Source: Anaerolineae bacterium
GTDB taxonomy: Bacteria; Chloroflexota; Anaerolineae; B4-G1; SLSP01
Direction: 5' to 3'
Length of the DNA stretch: 56,457 nt
Assembly: GCA_026645815.1 (NCBI GenBank)
Contig: JAPKMR010000023.1
Span: forward strand, 1 to 56,457
A program made the position numbers and the translations under genes. Below the pieces are notes generated by a model. That model was not told the origin of the DNA. It did not search any database and worked only from the letters and a program-made list of their open reading frames with translations. Below, piece after piece: positions 26,433-34,032 of this stretch; within the stretch, counting starts at the first letter, position 1, and every line of letters starts with the position of its first letter.

Positions 26433-27761
26433 GTACATCTTGGCATAAATTTGTTACTGTTTAAGCTGTTAGCGGCTTGCCCTGATAAGTCCATTTGAAC
26501 GGCTTGGCCATGGTACGGTTATAGTATTCGACAAAAGCTAATACCTTGCGTTTCAATTCGTCGCGTGATTTGAAGTTACCGCGTTTGAGTACCTTACGCA
26601 CCAGAATGCTGAGCCAGATTTCCACCTGATTCATCCAGGAGGCATGCTTGGGGGTGTAGTGGAAGACGATCTTGTGGGAAGGATCACTCAGAAAAGCCGC
26701 CCGCGAAGTTTTGGATTTCAGGATGCCGGATTTGCCTTTGATGCCCAAATCTTCGGTAATGCCGGATTGGACCGCGACATAGCGCACCAGACTCTCAGAG
26801 AGATGGGTATTCAGGTTGTCGCAGACGTAGTGCCACTTGCGGACGGTAGGTTCGGCGGCGCTCCGAGCTTGAATATGCGCGAGGAAGTCCTGTTCGGTGC
26901 GTGTCGGTTGCGCGGTGACGGCGGTGACTTGCCCCGTAGCTACGTCGAAATTGAAGGTGAAGGCCAGCGTCCCGTGGCGGATGTATTCGAATTCCCGGCG
27001 TTCAACCTTGCCCGGCTGTAGCGGCAAGCCAGGGTGTTTACGTTCCAAGGCCTGCATGCCCGTCATTTCATCCAGGCTTTCGACGCGTTCATCCTGCTCA
27101 AGCAGTGCTGGCGCTTGGCGATACAGCGTATTGATGGCACTGACTTTATCCTCCAATTCGGTGTCATGCTTCGTGGTGAGCCAATAGCGGTTGAGGTGGG
27201 GCTTAATTTGGGCATCTTTTTAAAAGCCGCGCCGCGTGGCGCGGCGAGATAGACTTGACAATGCCTTGGTGGATGATTTCATCCGCTATTTCGCGCGCGG
27301 TCCAGTGGGTGATCGGTCGTGCATGTTCTTCCGGTTGCTGGCAGGCCAAGGCTTCAATCTGGCAGCGCTGATCGGCTGTGATGCGACACGGGGCCCCTGG
27401 ACGCGGGGCGTCGGTCAGGCGCTCTTCCGCACTCAAATCTGCCAGCGCGATGGATTGTAGCGTCACCCACCGCTTGCGCCACGAGCGCACAGTGTTGACG
27501 GTGACACGTTGTTCCGCATGGATGGCATTATTTGTCTGGCCTTGGGCAGCCGCCAGAATGATCCGCGCGCGCAAGGCAATTTGCTGCGGGGTGGTATGGC
27601 GTCGCACTAACTGTTCCAAGGCTGCTTGTTCTTCAGCGGATAAAGTGACTTCGGCTGCTCTCGGACCAGGCATATAATAACTCCTATCGTTTTCGCCCAA
27701 GCCTACCGAAGATGTAGCGTTTGTCAAGCTCATACCGTCAAATATTTACGCCAAGATGTAC
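26433..27761 (-). mobile_element. IS630-family insertion sequence, complete with TA duplication
   Basis: Imperfect terminal inverted repeats start GTACATCTTGGC at 26433 and end GCCAAGATGTAC at 27761, extending over about 18 bp (GTACATCTTGGCRTAAAT). Both ends are flanked by TA (26431-26432 and 27762-27763), the target duplicated by the IS630 family. The 1329-bp element carries one transposase in two reading frames. Confidence 0.9.
26461..27673 (-). CDS. IS630 transposase, two frames joined by a +1 shift
   Basis: The first part (27673 to 27203, 156 aa, ATG behind TAGGAG) has the helix-turn-helix region '[14 protein letters not shown]' to '[11 protein letters not shown]'. The second frame (about 27220 to 26461) carries the DDE residues in 'VESLDEMTG', '[11 protein letters not shown]' and '[12 protein letters not shown]'. 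The second frame opens right after an in-frame TAA. The two can join only in the AAAAA run at 27217-27221. A +1 slip there gives [17 protein letters not shown], which fits the family. Either programmed frameshifting or a one-base insertion explains it. Confidence 0.8.
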
Positions 27762-27763
27762 TA

Positions 27764-28091
27764 GACGGTCTGGTGCGCATCGCAACGCCATATTGTCGTT
27801 GAACACAGATTGCACCGCCTTATCGACCACCCGATTGGCATAGATGGCCCTGGGACGCATAAAAGGAGGCTGTGCCAGAAAGTAGTGCTGGCATTCCGAA
27901 CAGTGATGCACACTGGTCACAATTTGAAGTAGCACTGGTGCATCCAAGTCCGGATCAATAGCGGTTCTTTGCGCGGTGGTGAAACGCTCCGCGGGACGTT
28001 GGCAGCGATCGCACGGTAGGCTCTCCCAACAGTAATTGACTTGACGAATTCTGCACGGCGTTTGGTTGACAGACGGGGAAACTTCAGGCAT
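27764..28091 (-). pseudogene. Truncated zinc-ribbon transposase (ISL3-like N-terminus)
   Basis: About 109 codons from an ATG behind AGAGGTAAC, cut off by the IS630 end; the last eight apparent residues are encoded by the IS. Two CxxC pairs ('CDRCQRP' and 'CSECQHY') and a following helical 'RAIYANRVVDKAVQSVFND' resemble the N-terminal zinc ribbon and helix-turn-helix of ISL3-type transposases. No downstream part of the gene is found on the other side of IS630, so it was deleted as well as interrupted. Family assignment tentative. Confidence 0.5.
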
Positions 28092-28211
28092 GACTGTTAC
28101 CTCTATCGGGGTGAATTCTGGTAAGCCATTATGTTCCCCTGACTGGACCTGTCAAATCACCACTTGCTTACAAACGTCAATTGCGCAGTGTCTAAACCCC
28201 TGGTACATTAT

Positions 28212-28311
28212 CGCATGTAAACTGACACCTTCGAGACCAGATGAGCTTTGGTTTTGGGTGCCCGTTGGTAAAGGCTCGCAGCGCCGCGTCGGTTGCAGCG
28301 CGTGGTTAGGT
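28212..28311 (-). other. attC-like recombination site 4, degenerate
   Basis: The right end reads GTTAGGT (28305-28311) next to CGTCGGTTGCAGCGCGTG. The left part CGCATGTAAACTGACACC (28212-28229) pairs imperfectly with it, but the outer RYYYAAC is missing. It lies 37 nt downstream of the carboxymuconolactone decarboxylase-like gene, as expected for its attC. The decayed end borders the transposon-derived segment. Confidence 0.5.
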
Positions 28312-28347
28312 CGCTCTATGGCCTTGCGCAATCACCCCACTGACGGT

Positions 28348-29055
28348 TCATTTTTCAATAGGTTCTATATCTTTGATTACCCTAAGCGCATTAATAACTC
28401 GCGAGAACCCCACAAAGGGAATACACTGAGTAATTGCCGCTACAATGACTTCTCTACTATTACCTACTTTTAGATTCCCCTGCGTGTGAGATTTTATCTG
28501 CGGTTCACAATCACCAATCGCACAAAATATACACAGAATCAATAATTCCCGAGTTTGAATCTCCAAACCAGTCCTCGTGTAAAAATCACCGAAACAATTC
28601 TCAGTTAACCATTGTGGTATTTTTTCACTTTGTTCTGCTGGTAGCGCACCTAACAGAGCTTTTATCCGATCCCCATAAATGGGAGATTGGATTTGTTTCC
28701 CTTTAGCATAGCGTTCTTCAGCCGTAATCGTTTTTTGACCCTGCAAAGGCAGTTGTATGCCTTGTTTTTTGAATTCTTCATTAATTACACGTATTGCCGA
28801 AATCACTTTCGGATACCCGACAAATGGAGCACATTGATAAACTGCTTCCTTAATCGCAACTGGATCAACATGATTTTTTATTGCTCTCGCTGTACAAACG
28901 GCAAGTTCTTCATATTCTTGAATTGAAGTTAAGACGACAATCGCAATCAATTCCCTATCTCGTAGATCAATTGCGCCTTGGTGATATGTATCATTTACAA
29001 AACCATCCATTATCTGAGCAAACTCTGGATCTGAGTACAAGATATCGGTATCCAT
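28348..29055 (-). CDS. Cassette gene: tandem carboxymuconolactone decarboxylase-like protein
   Basis: 235 aa behind a strong GGAGGT. Two copies of the CMD/AhpD-like helical unit can be seen, each ending in a similar motif: 'AVYQCAPFVGYPKVISAI' and 'AAITQCIPFVGFSRVINAL'. Proteins of this fold act as decarboxylases or, when they have a CxxC pair, as peroxidase partners. No CxxC is present, so redox activity is unlikely. AT-rich codon use sets it apart from the flanks. Confidence 0.78.
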   Translation of the reverse strand: MDTDILYSDPEFAQIMDGFVNDTYHQGAIDLRDRELIAIVVLTSIQEYEELAVCTARAIKNHVDPVAIKEAVYQCAPFVGYPKVISAIRVINEEFKKQGIQLPLQGQKTITAEERYAKGKQIQSPIYGDRIKALLGALPAEQSEKIPQWLTENCFGDFYTRTGLEIQTRELLILCIFCAIGDCEPQIKSHTQGNLKVGNSREVIVAAITQCIPFVGFSRVINALRVIKDIEPIEK

Positions 29056-29094
29056 GTGTTACCTCCTATACGTTATTGTCACTAATCACGTGCG

Positions 29095-29224
29095 GCCTAA
29101 CGCCGCGGTTCAGCCGCCGCCCAGGGTGCGACGCCCAATGCCCGCGCCCGAAGAACGATGATCACGCGAAAGTAGCTCTGCAACTCGCGGCGTATGGGCG
29201 GTCGGCTGCAAGCGCCTGTTGGGC
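29095..29224 (-). other. attC-like recombination site 5
   Basis: A 130-bp imperfect palindrome from GCCTAAC (29095-29101) to GTTGGGC (29218-29224). Inner arms CAGCCGCCGCCCA and TGGGCGGTCGGCTG pair with one bulged base, followed by a second paired box. It lies 13 nt downstream of the isochorismatase-like gene. Confidence 0.85.
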
Positions 29225-29237
29225 CACCTTGCTAACC

Positions 29238-29789
29238 TTACAACTCGGATTCTGCTTGTAGCCATTTGATAACCCTTGTGGCAGGCAGAACCTTTACCTC
29301 ACTTCTTGGAAGGATTAGGTTTTCCCACATCCAATTATGGTGACCTATGATAGCGGTGGCATCCAAATGTGGCCGATTCTTGGTCGTATGGGCGTCCGCC
29401 ACAACCACAACATCATAATTCCTACTTGCTGCCGCTCTGATGGTGGTATCTACACAAAAATCAGTAGCGCAGCCTGTCACAATGATCTGCTGGACACCAT
29501 GCTGTTCAAGAAGATGGGGCAACGAAGTTTCATAAAAGGAGTCACAAGCCTGCTTTTGCACTGATAGATCTTTGGCGGTTCGGTCCAGAGCGGGTAGGAT
29601 TTCCCAGCCTGGTGTACCACGTATAAGGCTGCTATCATCTTCGTGCTGGATAAATATCACGATCCCCCCAGTATCACGAACCATCTTCGCGATTTTATTG
29701 ATCCGTCGGATAACGCCATGCGCATCGTGGCGCGGTGGCTCTCCTTCAAATAGTCCTACCTGCATATCAATTATTAGCAAAGCTATCAT
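29238..29789 (-). CDS. Cassette gene: isochorismatase-like cysteine hydrolase
   Basis: 183 aa. 'ALLIIDMQVGLF' provides the catalytic Asp, and 'IIVTGCATDFCVDTTIRAA' contains the nucleophilic Cys and the family cis-peptide region. The catalytic Lys is probably in 'LSVQKQACDSFYET'. The family includes nicotinamidases, isochorismatases and other amidases; the substrate cannot be told. Upstream and downstream attC-like sites (29818-29900 and 29095-29224) make this the cleanest cassette in the array. Confidence 0.85.
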   Translation of the reverse strand: MIALLIIDMQVGLFEGEPPRHDAHGVIRRINKIAKMVRDTGGIVIFIQHEDDSSLIRGTPGWEILPALDRTAKDLSVQKQACDSFYETSLPHLLEQHGVQQIIVTGCATDFCVDTTIRAAASRNYDVVVVADAHTTKNRPHLDATAIIGHHNWMWENLILPRSEVKVLPATRVIKWLQAESEL

Positions 29790-29817
29790 CCTAAAACCTT
29801 TCTGCTAACCTAGGTTG

Positions 29818-29900
29818 GCCCAACGTTGCGCATCAGGTGCCAGCCTGAGCGCGAGCGGAGCGAGCGCGAAGGGCGGTCGCCTGCATGCGCAACGTTGGGC
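29818..29900 (-). other. attC-like recombination site 6
   Basis: An 83-bp palindrome from GCCCAAC (29818-29824) to GTTGGGC (29894-29900). The arms continue as GTTGCGCATCAGGTGCC against GGTCGCCTGCATGCGCAAC, with a short bulge, and a GC-rich terminal loop. It lies 89 nt downstream of the DJ-1/PfpI gene. Confidence 0.85.
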
Positions 29901-29989
29901 GTGCCATGCCAACTCGAATCAGTATCTATCTGACCGAATGCGGTGGCAGGGTGCTTTGAGTGGCCTTGCTGGAAAGATGCGATAGACAA

Positions 29990-30550
29990 TCACCTGATAT
30001 TCCTGAACCACTTTATACCAGCCTGGATTTGCTTTTCTTTCCCACCCAATCCCATTTGACGCACCAGCTCAAAAGCGAACTCTACATAGGCTTGCCCTTG
30101 TGCGGTAATTATATTCCCGTCCACAACCACATGGTCATCCAGAAAAACTGACTCGCTGAAGTATTGATAACAAGGTAAGTTTGGGTTTTTCCCGGAGGAT
30201 AGTCCCGTGCATTGCTTCCCCTTCAACACTCCGAGCCCAGCTAGCACAGCCGCCCCTCCGCATATTCCCGCCACTTTCTTCTGTTTGGCAATCAGATTCT
30301 CGACGAAGCTCTTCAGCTCACGGTTGTAGACTATTGGCTCCGGCTCGCCGCCAGGGATGACGAGTAGGTCAAGCGAATCGGGGTCTACATCCCGGAGGAC
30401 TTGATCCACGCAGAACCGTTGTCCTTCCTCGCTTCGATATTCTCTGTTCTCCGGCGCGATGGCCAAGAGGTTGAGCTTTCTAAACAGCAGGCCAACTAGG
30501 ACAATTTCAAATTCAGAAAACCCATCGTAATAGAACAAGGCGATATTCAA
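29990..30550 (-). CDS. Cassette gene: DJ-1/PfpI-family protein
   Basis: 186 aa from a TTG with GAGGAGAG upstream; the longer reading starts inside the 34-bp repeat and is not supported. 'NIALFYYDGFSEFEIVL' is the first strand, and 'KKVAGICGGAAVLAGLG' contains the nucleophile-elbow Cys. The superfamily covers chaperones, glyoxalases and amidases; the substrate is unknown. It is the first gene behind the consensus promoter at 30792-30820. Confidence 0.82.
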   Translation of the reverse strand: MNIALFYYDGFSEFEIVLVGLLFRKLNLLAIAPENREYRSEEGQRFCVDQVLRDVDPDSLDLLVIPGGEPEPIVYNRELKSFVENLIAKQKKVAGICGGAAVLAGLGVLKGKQCTGLSSGKNPNLPCYQYFSESVFLDDHVVVDGNIITAQGQAYVEFAFELVRQMGLGGKEKQIQAGIKWFRNIR

Positions 30551-30600
30551 GGTGTCTCTCCTCGAGCAGATCCCATAGGATGCCAGGTGGATCGCAAGCA

Positions 30601-30634
30601 CTCAACTATGTACTATGCGGAATTTTCTCCGAAT
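30601..30634 (-). repeat. 34-bp dispersed repeat, copy 2
   Basis: Partner of 24027-24060, with 28 of 34 identical positions. Both lie shortly upstream of a cassette gene and contain a CGG-N-CCG type inverted repeat, so they could be operators or the ends of a lost element. Confidence 0.75.
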
Positions 30635-30791
30635 AAGATCCTGATCCAAATTCTGTAAAATGCACTCCCCGGGGATCTTAGCTGGAATTTTTTTTCGTAG
30701 CATACTCCCCCTGCGGCGCTTGTGCGGAATTGGAGTCTGTGGCAAATTGATGATTGGACCAGGACTGTCATGTCCTGCAATTCCTACATTC

Positions 30792-30820
30792 ATTATAGGC
30801 GAGCCTTCTGAGCCTGTCAA
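30792..30820 (-). promoter_or_regulatory. Perfect-consensus sigma-70 promoter reading into the cassette array
   Basis: On the minus strand TTGACA (30820-30815) and TATAAT (30797-30792) are separated by exactly 17 nt. It reads leftward into the DJ-1 gene and the rest of the array. This is the position and strength expected of a cassette promoter. Confidence 0.8.
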
Positions 30821-30881
30821 CGAAATTTAGGATTTACGACAGGGGATGGGGGAAAATCGAAGCCGATACCTCTACCCGCCC

Positions 30882-33641
30882 TTACCGCGCCGTGACCGTG
30901 ATTCCGGCGAGCCTCAAGCTGTCGTTGGGCTGCAGCTGCCCTTCCACCGTGATGGGTAACCGCGCGAACGTCGCCTCATCATACATCCCGACCACGACGC
31001 TATACTCCCCCGCCGGCGCTTCCGCCTTCACCGTCACACCATGCTCGTCCACGATGACTTCCCCGGCTTCCCACCCCAGGGTGGGGCGCTGCCACTGCGC
31101 CGGGATACTGTCATCCTGCCCGTAAATCAGCCCATCTGCCCCCACCAGGTGTACAAAGACCTTGTAGTTGTTCGCGATTGTGCTCTCGGCGCGCCAGATG
31201 AGCCGCAAGCTCAGCGTCTCGCCGGGGCGCAGACTTTCCGGGCTGAGCTCGTAGCCCAACAACATGATCTCGCTCCCCAGCTGCGCTTCGAGCGGATGGC
31301 TCACCGGTGGCGCCTCGTAGAGCCGCGCCTGCCCGCCGATTTCGACCTGTCCCAGCGCGAGCCGGCCTTCAGTTCCGGGAACTTCCAGCTCCAGGTGATA
31401 GCTGCCCGGTTCCAGCGCGGGCACCGGGAACAGGCTGATGACGCGCACCACCTCCCCCGCCTGCCATGCTGAGGTGGGATATTCCGCCCCCAACGGTATC
31501 TCCATCGTGCTCACCACAGCGCCCGTCGCATCGCTGAGCGTGAGCCTCGCCTCATAGTCGCGCTCAGGCGCGCGTGTCGCTTGCCACAGCACCTCGAATT
31601 CCACCGCGCCCCCCGGTGTCGCCGTGCGCAGCTGCTCCTCGTAGCCGATTGCGCGCAAGGGACCAAAATCCACCCCCGCCTGCAGAGGCTGGAGATTGCG
31701 CCCTTCTACCTGCAACGTGATTTCACCCAGGCTGAGCGCACTCCCTGCCGGTACGCCTTCGCGTAGCACCGGTAACTGACCGCCGCCCTCGCGCCCGAAG
31801 ACGCCCTTCACCTCATACTCCCCTGCCGGGATGCCCGGCGGCAGCGCAATCTCCACCATCTCGTAGATCGTATCGCCCGCGCGCCACTGTTCGGAGAGAT
31901 ACCCGGCGGCGTCACCCTGACTCCACAGAACCCCGTTGGCATCCACCAGGTGTAGCTTGAGCGTGCGTCCTTCCGTCACGGGACGCAGCGCGCGCCAGTG
32001 CAGGAGCACCTGCACCGCGGTGTCGCGCGGCAGGGCTTCCGGCAGCTCCCAATCCAGAATCTCGATCTCATCGGCAAAAGCGGCGAGCGCCACGCGCTCG
32101 CGTTCCGCCGCTTGCGTCGTCGCCTTCAACCGCGCCACACTGACCGCCGTGCCGCCAAAAGCATCGGGTAACGGGGCGAGCGTCTCCGTCAGCTCCGCTT
32201 CCAGTGCGGCAATAGGCGCTGCGGGTGGATTATCCGCCGCACGCAGATAAATCACCCCGTGACTCTCCCGTTGCGGAATCACGAAGCTGCGCCCGCCGTA
32301 CAGCCACACGGCATCCAGCGTCTCGGGCGCCACAAAGATGACCGTCGGATGCTTGTAGTGCAGCGACTGAATCACCACCGTCTCGCCCGCATCCAGTCGC
32401 GTTGCAGCCTCTTCTGCCAGCTGCACATATTCGGTATTGAAGATATTGTGCGTCTCCGGAAGCCTGACCCAATGCCCAAAATACGTGCGGATTGTGCTGC
32501 CTCCCTCGAAAGCGAGCAGCGCGAGCACCGCGAGCGCCGCGAGGCGCTGCCCCTGTGGCTTGAGAGCGCGCTGCGCCGTCACCAGCAGCGTTTCCAACCC
32601 CAGCGCCGCCAGCCCAAAGATTGCCGGCGTCATGCCAAACGAGCGTTGTCCCTGCGGCATCAGATCCACCGTGAGAATTGCCGGTAGGCACATCCCCGCC
32701 GTCCAGATCGGCAGCAGTGCGATCTCGGGCTTGCGCCAGTTCTTCACCGCCACCCCCAAACCCACGACAAAGCCCACCGCCATCAGTGGATCGAAGATGG
32801 GTTTGCCGGGCAGATTATAGTGCCAGCGCGGATCGCCTTTGATGAAGAAGCCCCCGAGCGTCTTGAGGATATTATCGCCGTAGACTTGCAGCATCGTCGC
32901 GCCGCCCGTGTGGCGGAACGCAAGCACCTGGTCCGCGCGTTCCCAAAAGTCGTGCGGATTGCGGATGAAGTGCAGCCCCAACGGCGCGAAGACCAGCACC
33001 GCTGCCAATGCTGCCAGCACCAGCCCGCCGAAGCGCGCGAAGAACCGTTTGCGATCCACCAGCAGGCAGTAGATAAAGAAGAGCGCCACCGTCACCGGGA
33101 AAAGCCGCGCCGCCAGGTAGGTGTAGAGCACCAATCCGGTAAACGCCCCGCCCAGCATCAGCCAGCCCTTGTGCCCATCGCGGTAGCCGCGCCAGAGAAA
33201 GAGCACCGCCAGACATTCCAGCGGCGGAATCAGAATATTGGGATAACCATTGCGGCTCACCGTTAGATGCCAGTACGAGAACGCCGTAATCACCGCCGCC
33301 ATCAACGCAACACGGCGGTTGCGTGTGAGTTCCCGCAGCACCAGATACACCAGCGGTACCGTCGCCAGCCCAATTAGCGCCGAGGTCAGCCGAATACCGA
33401 AAGCCCCAATCCCGACCAACCGGAAAACCCCCGCCATGATATACATATAGAGCGGTTCGCGCCCGGTATACGCGGAGAAGAACACCGGCAGCTTGCCGTG
33501 GAAGATTTCCAGCGCCATCAGCCCGTAGACGGCTTCATCGAAGTGCAGCCCCGGAGGAAACCGGTTCAGCCCCACCAGGCGTAGAGCGGCGCCCAACAGC
33601 GTCGTCAAAATCACCAGCAAGCGCCAGCGCATACGGATCAT
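30882..33641 (-). CDS. GT39/PMT-type membrane glycosyltransferase with C-terminal Ig-like domains
   Basis: 919 aa from the ATG at 33641; the open frame extends to 33716 but without a better start. Residues about 1-400 have 10-12 membrane segments with the acidic motif 'PPGLHFDEAVYG' near the first loop and 'YTGREPLYMY', typical of lipid-linked-sugar-dependent GT39-like enzymes. Residues about 530-919 are extracytoplasmic beta-sandwich units. The last of these ('NNYKVFVHLVGADG', 'GEYSVVVGMYDE') matches the C-terminus of the lipoprotein at 16762. Probably a cell-surface glycosylation enzyme. Confidence 0.82.
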   Translation of the reverse strand: MIRMRWRLLVILTTLLGAALRLVGLNRFPPGLHFDEAVYGLMALEIFHGKLPVFFSAYTGREPLYMYIMAGVFRLVGIGAFGIRLTSALIGLATVPLVYLVLRELTRNRRVALMAAVITAFSYWHLTVSRNGYPNILIPPLECLAVLFLWRGYRDGHKGWLMLGGAFTGLVLYTYLAARLFPVTVALFFIYCLLVDRKRFFARFGGLVLAALAAVLVFAPLGLHFIRNPHDFWERADQVLAFRHTGGATMLQVYGDNILKTLGGFFIKGDPRWHYNLPGKPIFDPLMAVGFVVGLGVAVKNWRKPEIALLPIWTAGMCLPAILTVDLMPQGQRSFGMTPAIFGLAALGLETLLVTAQRALKPQGQRLAALAVLALLAFEGGSTIRTYFGHWVRLPETHNIFNTEYVQLAEEAATRLDAGETVVIQSLHYKHPTVIFVAPETLDAVWLYGGRSFVIPQRESHGVIYLRAADNPPAAPIAALEAELTETLAPLPDAFGGTAVSVARLKATTQAAERERVALAAFADEIEILDWELPEALPRDTAVQVLLHWRALRPVTEGRTLKLHLVDANGVLWSQGDAAGYLSEQWRAGDTIYEMVEIALPPGIPAGEYEVKGVFGREGGGQLPVLREGVPAGSALSLGEITLQVEGRNLQPLQAGVDFGPLRAIGYEEQLRTATPGGAVEFEVLWQATRAPERDYEARLTLSDATGAVVSTMEIPLGAEYPTSAWQAGEVVRVISLFPVPALEPGSYHLELEVPGTEGRLALGQVEIGGQARLYEAPPVSHPLEAQLGSEIMLLGYELSPESLRPGETLSLRLIWRAESTIANNYKVFVHLVGADGLIYGQDDSIPAQWQRPTLGWEAGEVIVDEHGVTVKAEAPAGEYSVVVGMYDEATFARLPITVEGQLQPNDSLRLAGITVTAR

Positions 33642-33807
33642 TGCGGCAGTAATAGCCTTCAAATCGCTATTCCTCTTGCATATTGGAGTTGCCACACCCC
33701 GGCGCCCATCGTCCAACCCGCGCGGAATGTGTCGCAGCTGCCTTTATACCCGAACCTTTCCGCCTGTCAATGCCCCTCAACGCCATTGTGCTTCATTCAC
33801 CCCACAC

Positions 33808-33925
33808 TGGGAGCGCCAGGCTCCAGCCTGGCATTGCAACCTCCAACGCGCGATTTGGAAATCGCGGCTACCAGCCCCGTTCACGGGGCGTCGCCTTGTA
33901 GCCCCAGGCGCTCCCCGTGCAGACA
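33808..33925. repeat. 'GGCTCCAGCC' hairpin repeat, long copy
   Basis: Starts TGGGAGCGCCAGGCTCCAGC, then shares AACGCGCGAT(T/C)TGGAAATCG and CGGCTACCAGCC with the copy at 35529-35632. The 33642-34032 gap has no supported gene; it holds this repeat and the palindrome at 33952. Confidence 0.75.
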
Positions 33926-33951
33926 AGCCGGCATTCGGTCCCCACCTAACC

Positions 33952-33981
33952 ACAAGAGCACAGGCATGCCTGTGCTCTTGT
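33952..33981. terminator. 30-bp perfect palindrome downstream of the DUF11 gene
   Basis: Perfect two-fold symmetry centred on GGCATGCC. It lies 51 nt beyond the stop codon of the minus-strand gene at 34033. No clear T-run follows on the minus strand, so transcription termination is only a guess; a protein-binding palindrome is also possible. Confidence 0.45.
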
Positions 33982-34032
33982 TCTACTAATCCTGCCGCGC
34001 CGCGCCTTCGCGCTGCGCAGAGGCGCCGTTTA

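Larger units (their letters stand above)
21540..30820 (-). mobile_element. Integron-type gene cassette array without integrase (CALIN-like)
   Basis: Six minus-strand genes are each followed at the 3' end by an attC-like palindrome: 21719-22345, 22514-23152, 23324-23983, 28348-29055, 29238-29789 and 29990-30550. All share one orientation, all have unrelated functions, and most are AT-richer than the flanks. A consensus promoter at 30792-30820 points into the first cassette. No tyrosine recombinase of the IntI type lies in the window. The array is interrupted between 24027 and 28212 by an MFS-TolB gene, an IS630 element and a truncated transposase. Confidence 0.78.
30551..30881. other. Leader region at the promoter-proximal end of the cassette array
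   Basis: No supported gene. It holds the 34-bp repeat copy 2 (30601-30634), the consensus promoter (30792-30820) and a possible 33-codon minus-strand ORF (30602-30703). That ORF's only Shine-Dalgarno-like sequence lies directly against the ATG, so I do not call it. An attI site would be expected here, but I cannot identify one. Confidence 0.5.

Noticed and set aside
30602-30820. 72-codon minus-strand ORF in front of the DJ-1 gene
   Set aside because: Its first codon is the -35 box of the promoter at 30792-30820 and the next in-frame ATG overlaps the -10 box. The remaining internal start (30703) has its purine-rich sequence directly against the ATG. Only the last residues resemble the other copy of the 34-bp repeat.
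21540-30820. Integron integrase gene within or beside the array
   Set aside because: No open frame in the region shows tyrosine-recombinase motifs; the neighbour beyond the promoter is a glycosyltransferase.
33642-33716. Extended N-terminus of the GT39-like protein
   Set aside because: The extra 25 residues start with a TTG, have no ribosome binding site and are not hydrophobic; the ATG at 33641 directly precedes the first membrane segment.
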